This document shows positions 49,949-62,690 of a stretch of 64,000 nt of DNA, piece by piece (position 1 is the stretch's first letter; each line of letters opens with the position of its first letter). Source of the stretch: Sciurus carolinensis (lineage: Eukaryota; Chordata; Mammalia; Rodentia; Sciuridae). A program made the position numbers and the translations under genes. The notes under the pieces were generated by a model. That model was not told the DNA's origin and did no database searches. It was given only the letters and a program-made list of their open reading frames with translations. The stretch is from contig NC_062226.1 in assembly GCF_902686445.1 (NCBI RefSeq), positions 12,124,001 through 12,188,000 of the forward strand. Reading direction: 5' to 3'.

Positions 49949-51230
49949 GACGAGTTATGGGAACGTCCTTCCATTTCCCTCTAAAAGTCATGAGATGCAG
50001 TGAAGGAAGTGGAGTCTCCAAAGGGCTCAAAGTTCCGTAGCAACATGCAGAAGAGTCACCCCTTCAGAGTGAACCAACATAGTCATAGAGATAAACACCG
50101 GTCACAGTTCTGAGAAATTAGTGCGATGATTTTACAAACCATGGACGGGTCCTGCAGGCAGTGCCTCCATCCCCAGCTCCAAATTAGAGACAAACAGGAT
50201 TTAACAGCTTCATTTCCTTTGCTTCCCTTGGGAGAAGAACTTCCTAATGAAGTAGGCCTAAGAGAGTTCACCTGCTGACCAACAATGGCAATAGCCACAG
50301 AAAAGCCGTTAGGAACCTAAGGATCCAAAGAGCCTTCTCAGCTTGGTCTGGGGGTCATCATAAAGCAGGATAGAGGTTGAATGTGACAATACAAGCGTCT
50401 TGGTTCTGAATCCCATGTATTTTAAAAACACTTGGAAAACTCTATCACCTTTATTCTCTGATGAAAAGAATAATGGAAAAAATATATAATGGTGACCACT
50501 GGGTCCTGGGAAATGAAATACAGTTTCTACAAATCCCTCTTGTCAAAACCTACCGTGTCAGTATTCCACGGGTACAAGATTCTTACAATACCACAAAATA
50601 ACAGCTTTCAGTTTTCATTCAGTATCACCATTCAATATCAGCTTTCTACCAAGCTCCTTTCAGAATTCTTTGCAAATTCATTCCACACATCAACAACTCC
50701 ATTTCTTCATTGTCCAGTGAAAATAAATATCATGTGCTAATTATTCAAGGGTTAAAGATATATGAATTTTATATATATTATTATTTGGTTCTGTTTATAT
50801 TAAATTAAACCTATAATTGAAACTGGTATTTGAGTGAAGGAGTCCGATAATGTATTTAGACTCCAGGAATGGCTTCTCAGTCCTTTAGATCGTGGCTGAC
50901 TATCTGTCTCCATGGTGATAATGCTCCAACCAACCTGCCTGTTTTCCTAGAAGCAAAGGGTTGATAACATTTCCTTCTCAAACCAAAGACATCATTACAT
51001 CTCCCTCTTTCCTTATATCTATAATGATTAAAAGTAAATCTATGACTGCAGGATTTCTTGTTTGATTCACAATATAGGAAAAAATATCTCATTGAATTAA
51101 CAAATGTCATTACTATTTTCTCAGGTACCAGATATCATTTACCAAAAAAGACTGCTCTGTATCTTCTTCCACATCAAGCTTCTCTGGTTCTTTTGAGTCC
51201 TGGAAAATTTTTCTTGCATAGTACCCCATA

Positions 51231-52912
51231 ATCATGTGGGTTATTATACAAGGGATGCAAAGTTGGTTCATATTCAAATCACTAAATGTGATTCTTCACA
51301 TAAGTAGAATTAAAGATGGACAAGAATCATATGATCATCCAAACAAATGTACAAAAGGCATTTGATAAAATCCATCATCCATTTATGTTAAAAATGCTAG
51401 AGAAACTAAGAAAAGAAGGACTGACATCAACATTATGAAGGCTATAATTAACAACTTCAAAGATAACATCCTACTGAATGGAGAAAACAAAATGAAAGCA
51501 TTTCCTCTAAAATCAGGAAAAAGACAAGGATGTTCACTCTCACCACTTCTATTCAATATCATTCTTGAAACTCTTGTCAGAGCAATCAGGCAAGAGAGAA
51601 AATTAAAGGGATATAAATAGAAAATAAGAAGTCCAATTAATGTACAATGAATCAAAACGCAGTCTGTAAAAACTAAAAAAATTAATAAATAATAAAAAAT
51701 AAACAACTTAAAAACTAAACAAAATAAATGAAGAAACTGCTTTAAAAAAAGAAGTCAAATAATTTCTGTTTGCTGATAACATGATCCTATGTCTAGAAGA
51801 CTCCAAAAATACTACACAAGAAGACTTCCAGAAGTGATAAATAAATTCAGCAAAGTTGTAGGGTACAAGATCAACATTCATAAATCAATAACATTCCTAT
51901 GCTCCAACAGTGATTATGCTGAGAAAGAAATCAGGAAAATGATCCTATTTACAGTAACCTCAAACAAATTGGGAATAAATCTAACCAAAAAGGATAAGGA
52001 CCTTGGCCATGAAAACTGCAGAACATTGAAGAAAGAAATCGATGAAGACCTTAGAACATGGAAAGACCTCCCATGTTCTTGGATAGGCAGAATCAGTATT
52101 GCCAACACACACTACCAAAAGCAACATACAGATCCCATGCAATCCCCATCAAGTACCAATGACATTCTTCACATAACTAGAAAAAAACACAGCTCTAAAA
52201 TGCTCAAAGCAACCCTGAATGCTCAAAGCAACCCTGAAGAAGAAGAGTAATGCTGGAGGTATCACAAGACCTGTTCTCGAGTTACGCTACAGAGCATAGC
52301 AACAAAAGCAGCAAGGTGTAGGCACCAGACAGACACGAGACCACCACAACAGAATCAGAGGCACAGAGACAGACCCACACAGTGACAGTCACCTACATGG
52401 AACAAAAGTACCAAGAATATATGTTGGAGAAATGGCAGACTTTTCAACAAAGCCTACTGGGAAAATTTGATATTCACACACAGAAGAATCAGACTAAACC
52501 CCTATCCCTCACCCTGCACAAAAGTCTCATAAAAGTGGATCAAAGACTTAGGAATTAGAACAGAAACTTTCCAGAACCTTTACATGGAAACATACAGTCA
52601 ACACTCCAACATGTTGACACAGGCACCAACTTCATTAATAAGAACCCTGAAGTTCAAGAAATAGGACCAAGAATCAGTAAGTGAGAGAACAACAAATTAA
52701 AATCTTTTGTACAGCAAAGGAAATGATTAAGAGCACGAATAGATGAATTTTACTGTCATGTATAACAAAAAAATTACAACAAAAAAGCATGAATAGAGAG
52801 CTTATAGAACGGGAGAGCATCTTTGCCAACTACTCCTCTGACAGGGGATAAATAAACACAATATATAAAGAATTAAAAAGCTTAACACAAACACACACGC
52901 ATGTGCAGGCAT

Positions 52913-52949
<37 letters not shown>

Positions 52950-53035
52950 CACACACCAGTCAATAAATGGGCAAAAGAACTAAACAGACACTTTTCAAAT
53001 GAACTACAAGTGGCCAACAACTATATTCACTCCAT
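51231..53035 (+). mobile_element. Old L1 ORF2 region
   Basis: Reads through reverse-transcriptase motifs ([20 protein letters not shown] at about 51,510-51,570; GYKINIHKS near 51,860) and on to the cysteine region, with many stops. A short L1 3' tail (about 51,637-51,750, gtacaatgaatcaaaacgca then A-rich) is inserted in it, and an (AC)n lies at about 52,913-52,946. Confidence 0.85.
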
Positions 53036-53261
53036 AAATCTTGAAGGCATTAAGCAACAAATGGAAGCCATTCTCCTGCGAAGCCTTCACAAGTCCAGAG
53101 TAGCACCTTAATCTATAGCTATGGGAAAACGTACCACCTCCTCTCTGGACGTCATGAGTAGGTCTTATTTTCCCATTGGCACTATTCAACCAAAAGGTAA
53201 AATATAGCCTACTCCAAACCCACATGCAGCTGCACACACACCACTGAAATTTTCAGCACAA
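53036..53261. other. Short segment between two L1 pieces, unclassified
   Basis: Does not align with the better L1 copies. L1 text with ccaatcaataaatggg resumes at 53,287, repeating text already passed near 52,958, so this marks a junction between two elements. Confidence 0.5.
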
Positions 53262-54130
53262 AACTTTACACCAAAAATACAAAGAACCCAATCAATAAAT
53301 GGGCCAAGGAACTGGACAGACATTTTACAAAAGAATACATACAGGCAATTAATAAATATATGAAAAAATGTTCAACATCTCTAGTAATTAGAAAAATGCA
53401 AATTTAAACAACTCTAAGATTTCATCTTACTCCAATTGGCATGGCTATTATCAAGAACACAAACAATAGAAGTTGGCGTGGATGTGGGGAAAAAGGCACT
53501 TTTACTTTGCTGGTGGAGTTGTAAATTGGTGCAGCCACTCTTGAAAGCAGTGTGGAGAATCCTCAGAAAACTTGGATTGAACCCACCTTTTGACCCAGTT
53601 TTCCCACTCCTTGTTTTATATCCAAAGGACTTAAATTAGCATACTACAGAAACGCAGCCACATCAATGTTTATAGCAGCTCAATTCACGATAACTAGATT
53701 GTGGAACCAACCTAGATGCCCTTCAACAGATGAATGGAATATTTTCAGCCATAAAGAATAATATTATGGCATTTGCAGATAAATGGATGGAATTGGAGAA
53801 TACCATGCTATGTGAAATAAGCCAATCCCAAAAACCAAACACCAAAGGTTTTCCCTGATAAGTGGATGATGATATATAATGGGGGAGTGGGGTGGAGTGA
53901 GAGAAGAATGGAGGAACTTTCGATTACATAGAGGGAAATGAGAGCAAGGAGGGGGCGGGGGTATGAAAAATGGTGGAATGAGACCGACATCATTACCCTA
54001 TGTACATGTATGATTACACAAATGGTATGAATCTCATCGTGCACAACCACAGAAATGAAAAGATGTACCCCATTTGAGTACAATGAATCAAAATGCAGTC
54101 TGTAAAATAAATAAATAAATAAATAAATAA
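53262..54130 (+). mobile_element. L1 3' end, 5'-truncated
   Basis: Covers the ORF2 C-terminus (gtgtggagaatcctcagaaa, atgcccttcaacagatgaat) and the 3' UTR, ending gaatcaaaatgcagtctgta and an (AAAT)n tail at about 54,105-54,134. Confidence 0.88.
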
Positions 54131-54572
54131 ATAAGAAATAAATCTTCAGCAGCTGTTAGAGGAGCTTGCTCATTTCACTGTCTTGGTTTAGGAAAGGGTA
54201 GGACAATGCACACCACTGCGGTCAGCCTGACTTAAACTTCAAAAAAGATGCTTCCCTTGGACTCATATCTGGCCCATCTATTCTATACCATTGGTCTATG
54301 GGTCTATTTTTATGCCAATACCATGCTTCTGTCAACATGATAACTTTGTAGTGTACTTGAAGTAATATATTGGGGTACCTTCAGCTTTTTTCCTTTTGCT
54401 TTGGTTTCTATTGGTATTTTGTGGTTTTATACACACTATAGCAATTTTTTCCTTTTTATGTGAAGAATATAATGAGTACTTTGGTAGGAACTGCATTGTC
54501 TGCAAGTTGTTGGGGGTAGATTGAACAGACAATTTAACAATATTAATTCTTCCAATCCATGAACATGGGTAT

Positions 54573-54726
54573 TTTTTTTTTATTTCTACAGACTGCATTT
54601 TGATTCATTGTACACAAATGGAGGTGCATTTCATGTCTATGGTTGTGCACGATGTAGATTCACACCATTCATGTAATCATATGTGTACATAGGGTAATGA
54701 CGTCTGTCTCATTAAAAAATGGTGGA
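54573..54726 (-). mobile_element. Nested L1 3' tail with 8-bp TSD
   Basis: Poly-T then ctacagactgcattttgatt is the reverse complement of an L1 3' end. ATGGGTAT flanks it at 54,565-54,572 and 54,727-54,734. Confidence 0.8.
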
Positions 54727-54979
54727 ATGGGTATCTTTCTATTGTGTCCTCTTCAATTTTTTCATCAGTGTTCTGTAACTTTCATTGGAAATGCCATGAG
54801 TTTCCATAGTTAAATTGATTCTGAGGTCATTGATCATGTTTCATTTTTGAAGCTAATGTAAATAAGATTGTTCTATTTCTTTCTCAACAATTTCATTATT
54901 GGTGTACAAAACAGTTACTGGCTTTTAGTTTTGAATTCTGTATACTGCTACCTTACTAAATTTGTTCATCAGTTCTAAT

Positions 54980-55085
54980 TTTTTTAAATAAGAAGTATTA
55001 TGATGTTGTGCAGGTTGCTCTCAAACTCCAGACTCAGGTGATTCTCCTTCCTCAACCTCCCAAGTAGCTGGGACGACAGGTATGT
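54980..55085 (-). mobile_element. 7SL-derived (B1/Alu-like) SINE fragment
   Basis: ctcaaactccagactcaggtg and cctcaacctcccaagtagct are the reverse complement of the conserved left end of a 7SL-type SINE. Confidence 0.8.
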
Positions 55086-55794
55086 AAAACTGAACCCAGA
55101 TTTAATAGCTTTTTTATGGAGTCTCTAGGCTTTTCTATATATAAGACCATTTTGACTGAAAACAAGGATAATTTGATCCTCCTCTCTATTTGGCTGCCCT
55201 CTGTTCTTTTTTCTTGTCTTGCTTTTCTAGCTAAGCTTTCTTACACTACATTGAAAAGGAATATTAAAGTGTGCATATTTGTCTTGTTGCTGGTCTCAGA
55301 GAAAATTATTTCAGCTCTCTCCATTCTCAGTGATATAAGGTGTGGGCTTATCATATGCAGCCCTTTTTGTGATGAGGTACATTAATTTTGTGTCTAAATT
55401 TTTGAGATTTTTAAATAATAAAGCAATGTTGAATGTTGAATGTTTTTCTTCATCTATTGATTTGACCATGTGATCTCTCTATTATGTTATGTGATGTATT
55501 GTGCTTATGATTTGTGGGTACTGAACCACCCGGCATCTCTGCGGCAAAGGTGTGTAACCTTTCTTCACATACTCTTGGGTTTCATTTGCTAGTGTTTTAT
55601 TGAGATTTTTGCATCTAAGTTCTCTAGGGAGACTGTCTGTAGTTTCCTTTTTTGTTGTTTTATTGTCATTGTTGTTGTTGTGTCCTCGTCTGATTTTGAT
55701 ATCACACTAATGCTGGTCTCATAGAATGAATGTAAAACATTTCATCCCTTTCAATATGTTGGAGTCATTTGAGAGGAATTGGTGTTAGTTCTTT

Positions 55795-56520
55795 AACATT
55801 TTGGAAAATTCCACCATATGACCCACCTATCCCACTCTTTGGTATTTATCCACAAGAACCAAAATCAACATACTATAGTGATACAGGCACAATGATGTTT
55901 ATAATAACATAATTCACAATAGCCAAGACATGAAACCAGCCCAGATGCCTATCAAGATGAATGAATAAAGCTAATGAGTAAATAATAAGTATATACATTC
56001 ATACACACACAATGGGGTCTTACTCAGCTACAAAGAAGAATGAAATTTTGACATTTGCTGGAAAATGGATGGAACTGGAGAATGCCATGCCAGATGAAAT
56101 AAACCAGTCTCAGAAAGTCAAAGGTCAAATGCTTTCTCTCATATGGAGAAGCTTGAGCAAAATTGGAAAAGGTAAGTGGGGACACCATGAAAATGGAAGT
56201 AGATCAGTGGAACAGAAGAAAGGGGTAGGGAGAGGGAGAGATGGGAAAGGGGAGGAACAGAGAGTAATGGGGACCAAATTGTGTTCTATGTGTGAATGTA
56301 CTATGGTGAAGTCCACCTTTGTATCAACCTATGAAGAACCGATTTATAAAAACACTATATAGATGGTGGAAAGCCAGTGGAATAGTGGAGGGTATGGAGA
56401 GGAGAAGACGAAGAAGGGAGGAGGTACCGGGACTGAGATGGAGCATATGTACTCCCTGCATATGGGATTATGTCAAAATGAGCTATTACATATAGTTATG
56501 ATTTACTAATGAAAATATTT
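55795..56520 (+). mobile_element. L1 3' end nested in an opposite-strand L1
   Basis: ccaccatatgacccacctatc, ttcacaatagccaagacatg and gaactggagaatgccatgcc follow the ORF2 C-terminus and 3' UTR of plus-strand L1. Both sides are minus-strand L1 text. Confidence 0.85.
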
Positions 56521-57689
56521 TCAAATTTTGTTGAAATTCAACTGCAAAGTCATCTGATGCTGGGCTTTCTACATTAGAAAACTTTATATTATTAATAAAA
56601 TCTTTTAACTCATTATTGATCTGCTCTTGTTTTCCCTGCCCTTAAAGTTCAATCTGGGTAGGTTATGAGTGTCCAGAATTTTGTCTATTTCTTCCAGATT
56701 TTTCAATTTTGTGCCATGCACTCATTCATAATAATCACTAATGACCTTTTTTTCCTGTGTGATCATTTTTAAATTCTCCTTTTTCATCTCTTATTTTATT
56801 TATTTGGATCTTTTTTTAGGCTACTTTGAGATGTATCGGTTTTGTTTATAATTTCAAAAACAAAATACTTGATTTTGTTGATATTTGATTTTATTTACAC
56901 TCTACTTCATTTATTTCACCTCTGATTCTGGTATATTTTTTCCTCCTAATGATTTGGGGTTTAATTTGTTTTTGAGCTTCTTGTTCATTGAGTTATAAAA
57001 CTAGGATGTTTATCTGAAATCTGCCTACTTTTTATGAAGGCAATTATTGGTTTAAATTTCCACTTTAGTATTAACTTTGCTATATGTCATAGGTTTTGGT
57101 ATTTTTTTGGCCATTTTCATCTGTCCTCCCAAATTATTTTATTTTCCTTTTGTTTTTTGTTTATATATTGGTCATTCAAGAAAATGTTGTTTACTTTCTA
57201 TGCATTTATAAAATTTATAAAGTTCCTATCATCTAATTCCTGGTTTTATTCCATTGTGGTCAGAGAATTACACATTATTTCATTTTAAAAATTTCTTGAG
57301 AGCTGTTTTGCACACTAACATATGGTCCTCCGCATGCCCCCCAAGATTGTTCCATGTACTGATGATGGAAGAGTATTCTTCTACTCTTGGATTCAGTAAA
57401 GGTCTGTTAGTTCCTTTTCTCTATAGCATATTATATCAGATTTTCATGCTATCCATAACTCTTGAATATGTTAGAGATTAAATTTTACCTCATTTAAATA
57501 TCTCATCACTAATTATAACCACAAATTCTATTAATGCTGTGATTTCTTTTTGGTAAGTGTATTACATAAAGGATTATTAATTAATTACACATTTCCTGAC
57601 TATATTCATTGAGGTATAACTTCTACTTTTTCAGCACATAAATTTTAAATTTCCATGTCTTAACTTTTTCATTTGTACACCTGTGATGA

Positions 57690-58284
57690 TTAATCTGGAT
57701 TGCCAACTTGACTGAAGATGCCTAGTATTGAGGTTTAGACATGAAGCATGCCCCAAAGCTCATGTATGAGACAGTGCAAGGATGTTCAGAGGGGAAATAA
57801 TTAGGTTTGAGAAGCATGAACTAATCAAAGGCTTAATACACCCATACGGATTAACTGGGTAGTAACTGCAGGCAGGTAGGGTGTGGCTGAAGAAGGTGGG
57901 TCCCTGGGGACAAGCCTTTGGGGTGTATATTTTGATCCTCCTAAGTAGAGGACTTTCTCTTTCTCTCCCTCTCCCTCTCCCTCTCTCTTTCTCTTGCTGT
58001 CCATATCCCTCCCCCTTCTCCTCCTCCTCCTCCTCCCCCTTCTCCTCATCCTTCTGCTCCCCCTTCTCCTCCTCCTCCTTCCCCTTCTGCTCCTCCTCCT
58101 CCAACTCCAACTCCTCCTTCTCTCCCTCTCACTCACCTTTTTTCCATGTTCTGCCTCACCTCAGGCCCAGAGCAATAGAGTTGGCCATTCATTGGCTGAA
58201 ACCATGAGCCCCAAATAAACTTTTCCTCCTCTAAATTGTTCTGTCAGATCTTTTGATCCCTGTGGTTATAAAGATGCTTAGGAC
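57690..58284 (+). mobile_element. LTR-like interspersed repeat with internal CT microsatellite
   Basis: Same family as 27,660-28,790: aaagctcatgtatgagaca, agtaactgcaggcaggtag, gggtgtggctga, then a CT-rich tract (57,950-58,140), then ttctgcctcacctcaggcc and gccccaaataaactttt with a poly-A-signal-like AATAAA. Long Ser/Leu or Arg/Glu frames here come from the CT tract. Confidence 0.65.
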
Positions 58285-58690
58285 TAAGATTTCTGGGTGT
58301 GTCTGTCGGCATGTAGAACAGCAAACCCCGGGGGAGGGACCTCCCTGAGTGTGGGTGGCATTGTCCAAGAGGCTGGGGGCCCAGATGGAATGAGGTGGAA
58401 GGAGGGAGCCAAGGTGGATGCGAGCGGATTCCTGCTGCATGGGCGCTCTGCCGGCTTGCTCCGCCCCTGGGACGTCCTGCTCTGCCCCTGGGACGTCCTG
58501 CTCTGACTGCGTCACTCCTCATACGTGGACCTGAGCAGCGATTCCCTGGGGACTCCAGGCTTTCAGTCTCGCACTGGGGCTGCAGAATTGGTTCCTCGTG
58601 TTCTGAGGCTCCAGCCACTTGCCCCGAGCATCTGCAGGTTCCTCCAGCTCTGCAGTATGCGACAGCCACGGTGGGACTATCTGGCTTTGA
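58285..58690 (+). mobile_element. Old ERVL-type LTR fragment (MLT2-like)
   Basis: atttctgggtgtgtctgtcgg, cctccctgagtgtgggtggc and ggctgggggcccagatggaa recall the MLT2/ERVL long terminal repeat. The GC-rich part contains a direct duplication of ctctgcccctgggacgtcctg-type text near 58,460-58,505. No retroviral gene is seen. Family assignment is from memory. Confidence 0.55.
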
Positions 58691-59130
58691 TAATGCAAAT
58701 CTTTCTAACAAGTCCCCTTTTATCACCAAACGCACACAGATCCGACTGGTCCTTTCCTCTAGCTAAACCTGACTAAGGTAACACACTCAGGAAACGATCA
58801 CTCAGGACAAGATATCATTTCCAGCATCACAGAAAGCGTCCTTCTCACAGTCAGTGCCTTCCCAAGGCAAATGGTCTCCTGATGTCTAGCATCACTGATG
58901 AATTTTGCAGTTTTCAACGTCATCTAATAGAATCATTCATTAGTTACACATAAGGGTTTCCACTCAACCTTGTGAAAGTAATAAATCTCTATTTTAAATA
59001 TCAGAGGTTGATTCTTTTCTGTGTTATTCGATATTATTCCACAGAAGGAACTTATGACAACCTAGTTACTCTTCCCCAGCCAATACATCTTCAGATTATT
59101 TCTAGTTCTTGTTTATCAAAAATAAAGTTA
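58691..59130. other. Intergenic sequence, nothing recognised
   Basis: Mixed-composition text without open frames of note or clear repeat ends. Confidence 0.45.
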
Positions 59131-59325
59131 AACTGGGTATGGTGACGCATGCTCATACTCTCAGCAACCTGGAGTCTGACAGGAAGATTGGGATTTTGAG
59201 GCCAATCTCAGCAACTTAATGAGACCCTGTTTCAAAATAAAGATAAAAAAACTAAAGTAAAAGGCGCTGGGGATGTATTTCAGTTGTAAAGTGCCCCTGG
59301 GTTAAATACCTAGGGCCAAAAAATA
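59131..59325 (+). mobile_element. Composite 7SL/B1-ID SINE
   Basis: The left half is actgggtatggtgacgcatg with gaggccaatctcagcaactt. The right half is ggcgctggggatgtatttcag with aagtgcccctgggttaaata. Same layout as 31,741-31,951. Confidence 0.85.
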
Positions 59326-59329
59326 ATGA

Positions 59330-62300
59330 TAAATTTGGAGGATGACTGAATAGAGGCACCCAGGCCTCACCTGCTCCTCCACAAAGAAAAACCAAAGCAA
59401 CAAGCGTAGAGCTGCTTATTGAGGTGAGTGATCATGCTAGAAGACCCAGAATCAACAGGAGAGAAGTGAAAACGTGAAAATCAGATACCTGTGATAGCAG
59501 CGTAGTAAGGAAAAGAAAATATGTTAGCAGCTGAAGAAGAAAATAAAATAAGTAAAGGAAACAAAGTATCCCAGTACCCAGAAAACTTCCAGGGTGCTAC
59601 AGCCAGGAACCATCTTGGGTAGAACCTTTCTGGCTAAATTTGGACTGCTCCAGGGGTCAAAACCCCTGAATATTCCCATTTCTGAGACCCCACAGATAAT
59701 CCACTGCCCTGGCTCAGCGGGTAGCCGTGAGATGAACAAAATTCAGCTCTGTAGAGTAATGGCACAAACCCACTGAGAGTACTACACTCAGCAGGTGTCA
59801 TGTCACAGGTGGGACAGAGGGTGCCGCCCACAGCAACCAGAGGATCAGGAGCCTGCCCTGCAAGACAAGAGGCATGGTCAGTGACGTGGGGTTTCATGCA
59901 TGTGCCAGGACTGAAGGAAGCTACACGCAGCTCTCAACGCCCTGCTCTCAGAAATTCAGATGGTACCTGTCTTAACAAGGCAGAGAAAGAACTGGGTGGT
60001 TTCCCTGATCCCCAGTCCCCAGGGGCCTCCTGGGCAGTCTTGAGCACAGCCCCACCTGTGGCTGTCAACCTGTCCACAGGGCACCCAGCTTAAAAGGTCT
60101 AGAGAGAAACTGCCTGGTACTAATGTGTTCCTCTCCTGGCTGCTCCTGCAACTACGTCAGCTGGGAGAATTCTGCCTGGCTACAGCCACAATCTATTTCT
60201 GCTTGATCCCTATCAGGTCTACAACTGAAAGAATCAAGAAATAAAAGCCCCCAACCACGTCCCATTAGAAATCAACCACAACAGAAGTTTTAGATTTGTG
60301 CAAATACATGGATAATAAACAAGACACTTCTGAGTAAACAGTGGGTCACTGAGGAAGTCACATGGGAAAATTTAAAATTCCTTTAAACAAAAGAAAATAA
60401 AACAGAATATACCAAAACCTGTAAGACACAGCAAGGCAGTAATCAGAGGAAAGGTTATAGCAATGAGTGGCTACATCAAGAAAAAAGAAGGATTTTGAAT
60501 GAGCAATGCGATGATGCATCTCAGGGAACTTAGAAGAAGAAAATAATTCAGAATTATTAATAGGAAATAAATACTAAAGAGCAGAGCAGAAAAAATAAAA
60601 TACAATGAATCAAAGAAACAAAGACTTGGGTCTTTGAAAATATAAAATTGTAAAATTTGCCAGGTGCCATGACCACACCTGTAATCTCAGAGCTTAAGAG
60701 ACCGAAGCTGGAGGATCACAAGTTAAAAGCCTGCCTTAGCAACTTAGTAAGGCCCTAAACAACTTACCAAGATCCTGTCTCAGAAGAAAAAATACAATGT
60801 GTTAGAGATGTAGTTCAGTGGTTAAGCATCCTTGGGTTCAATCCCTGTTAAAAAAAAGAATTTTTTTTGACAAGCTTTAACTAAACCAACAAAAAAGGGA
60901 AAGAAAACCCAAATAAACAAAAATAGAGGTGAAAAAGGAGACATTAAAACTAATAACAAAGAAATTCAATGAATTAGGGATTTTGAAAAAATGTGTGCTG
61001 AAAAACTGGAAAATCTGGAAGAATTTGACAGATTTCTGGATATATATAACTTACCAAAATTAAACCAAGAGCATATAATAACCTAATAGACCAATAATAG
61101 TTAATAATAAAAATCAATAATTTGAAGTTTTTCTTTGGAACATCACAATGATACATACTAGTGGGATTTATTCTGCCTTATTTGCACATACACATAACAT
61201 AATTTCATCAGTCTCATTTCCCACTACCTTCCAAAGGCTCCCAACAAAGAAAATCCAAGCACTAGAGGCTTCACTGCAGACTTTTACCAACGCTTTGAAG
61301 AAGAACTATTACCAGTGCTTCCCAAAATATTCCATAGAATTAAAATAACCCTTCTAAATTTGCACCGAGGTGAGCATTACTGTTACCAAATCCTGAAAAA
61401 GACAACAAAATAAGATGAATATTCTTGATGAACATATATGGAAAAATCCTGAACAGAGTACTAGGAAACTGAACGTAACAGCACATCAAAAAGATCACAC
61501 ACCATGATCACGTTGGTTTCATCCCAGGCATGAAGCATGGCTCAATAAACACAGAAAAAGTAATGCACCATATGAATAGAAAGAAAGATAAAAATCATAT
61601 GATCATCTCAACAGATGCAGAGTAACCACGTGATAGGATTCAACACCAATTCTTGATAAGAGACCTTATTATGATGGGAACAGAAGGGTCACACCTCAAC
61701 AGAATGAGGCCTGTGTACGACAAACCTTAGCCAGCCGCACACTGAGTAGAGAAATACCGAAAACACTTCCTCCAAGAACAGGAGCAAGACAAAAGTGCCC
61801 ACACTCACTACATTTTCCACGCTCACTACTAATTGCAAGAGCAATTAGGAATGAGAAATAAATGAAAGTCATGCCAATCCTGTTTGAAGATGATGTGATT
61901 CTGTACATAGAAAAGCCTGAAGACTCCACCAAAAGACTATTTAAGCTAATAAATAAATGCACTAACGTAGCAGGATATGAAATTGACATAGGAAAACTAT
62001 ATATACCAACAATAGAGGTACTGATAAAGATATTATGAAAGTGATCCCATTCACAATAGTCACAAAACAACGTAATAAAACACCAAGGAATAAACTCAAC
62101 TAAGGAGATGAAAGAGCTCCACAGTGACAATTCCAAAACACTGAGAAAGTTGAGAAACACTAAAAGGTGGAAAGGTCTCCCATGTTTATGGATAGGAAGA
62201 GTGGACACAGTTATTGTCCAACTTTACACGCAATCAGAGATTCAATGCCGTCTCCAGCAAACACCAATGGCATTCCTCACAGAACCAGAAAAAAAAAAAA

Positions 62301-62690
62301 GAATACTAAAATTCGTGTGGAAATACAAAAAAGCCTGATAGCCCAAGCATCCTTGAAGGCAAAAAAAAAAAAAAAAAAAAAAAAAATCACAGTAGCTCAT
62401 TTCAAGACATACTATAGAGCAGTACTAAAGTCATCCAATGTGTTATTGGCACAAAGACAGACACATACACCAAGGAGACAGAACTCAGAAGTAAACCCAT
62501 GTGTCTAAGTCAACTGAGTTGCAACAAAGGTGCCAAAACATGGCACTGGAGAAAGGACAGCCTCTGCAATAGGAAGTGCTAGGAAACCTGCATCCTTGTG
62601 AACACACACGTACACAGGACAAGACAGCATCACACACATACATGGGACAAGACTGCATCACACACGTACACATTTATTTAAACTGTGTAT
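59330..62690 (+). mobile_element. Old L1 element, 5' UTR and ORF2 remains
   Basis: The 5' part (to about 60,280) is GC-rich and L1-5'-UTR-like (gactgaatagaggcacccag, ctcctccacaaagaaaaacc). ORF2 text follows from about 60,440, including ttggtttcatcccaggcatg (about 61,513) and ggatatgaaattgacatagg, running to about 62,600. Stops are frequent. A composite SINE and an A-run (62,360-62,386) interrupt it. Confidence 0.75.
60660..60860 (+). mobile_element. Composite 7SL/B1-ID SINE inside old L1
   Basis: The left half is ccaggtgccatgaccacacc with aagctggaggatcacaagtt. The right half is gttagagatgtagttcagtgg with gggttcaatccctg. It ends in A-rich sequence. Confidence 0.85.

Larger units (their letters stand above)
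47171..51230 (-). repeat. OR-unit upstream flank, copy D
   Basis: The longest of the four upstream flanks, collinear with flank A to about 51,210 (anchors near 47,803, 48,865, 49,985, 50,739 and 50,840). An insertion-like stretch of unknown type, with an A-run near 49,651-49,663, lies between about 49,440 and 49,880. No gene is seen. Confidence 0.7.
54135..57600 (-). mobile_element. Old L1 ORF2 region on the minus strand, with nested insertions
   Basis: Text such as taccattggtctatgggtct, gccaataccatgcttctgtc and tcctggttttattccattgtggtc is reverse-complement ORF2. It is interrupted by an L1 tail (54,573-54,726), a 7SL-like SINE (about 54,980-55,085) and a plus-strand L1 3' end (about 55,795-56,520). 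Stops occur in all frames. Confidence 0.8.

Noticed and set aside
57881..58218. Ser/Leu- and Arg/Glu-rich open frames
   Set aside because: Translations of the CT-rich tract inside the LTR-like repeat.
58285..58690. Promoter or CpG island of an unknown gene
   Set aside because: The text better fits an old ERVL-type LTR, and no exon follows.
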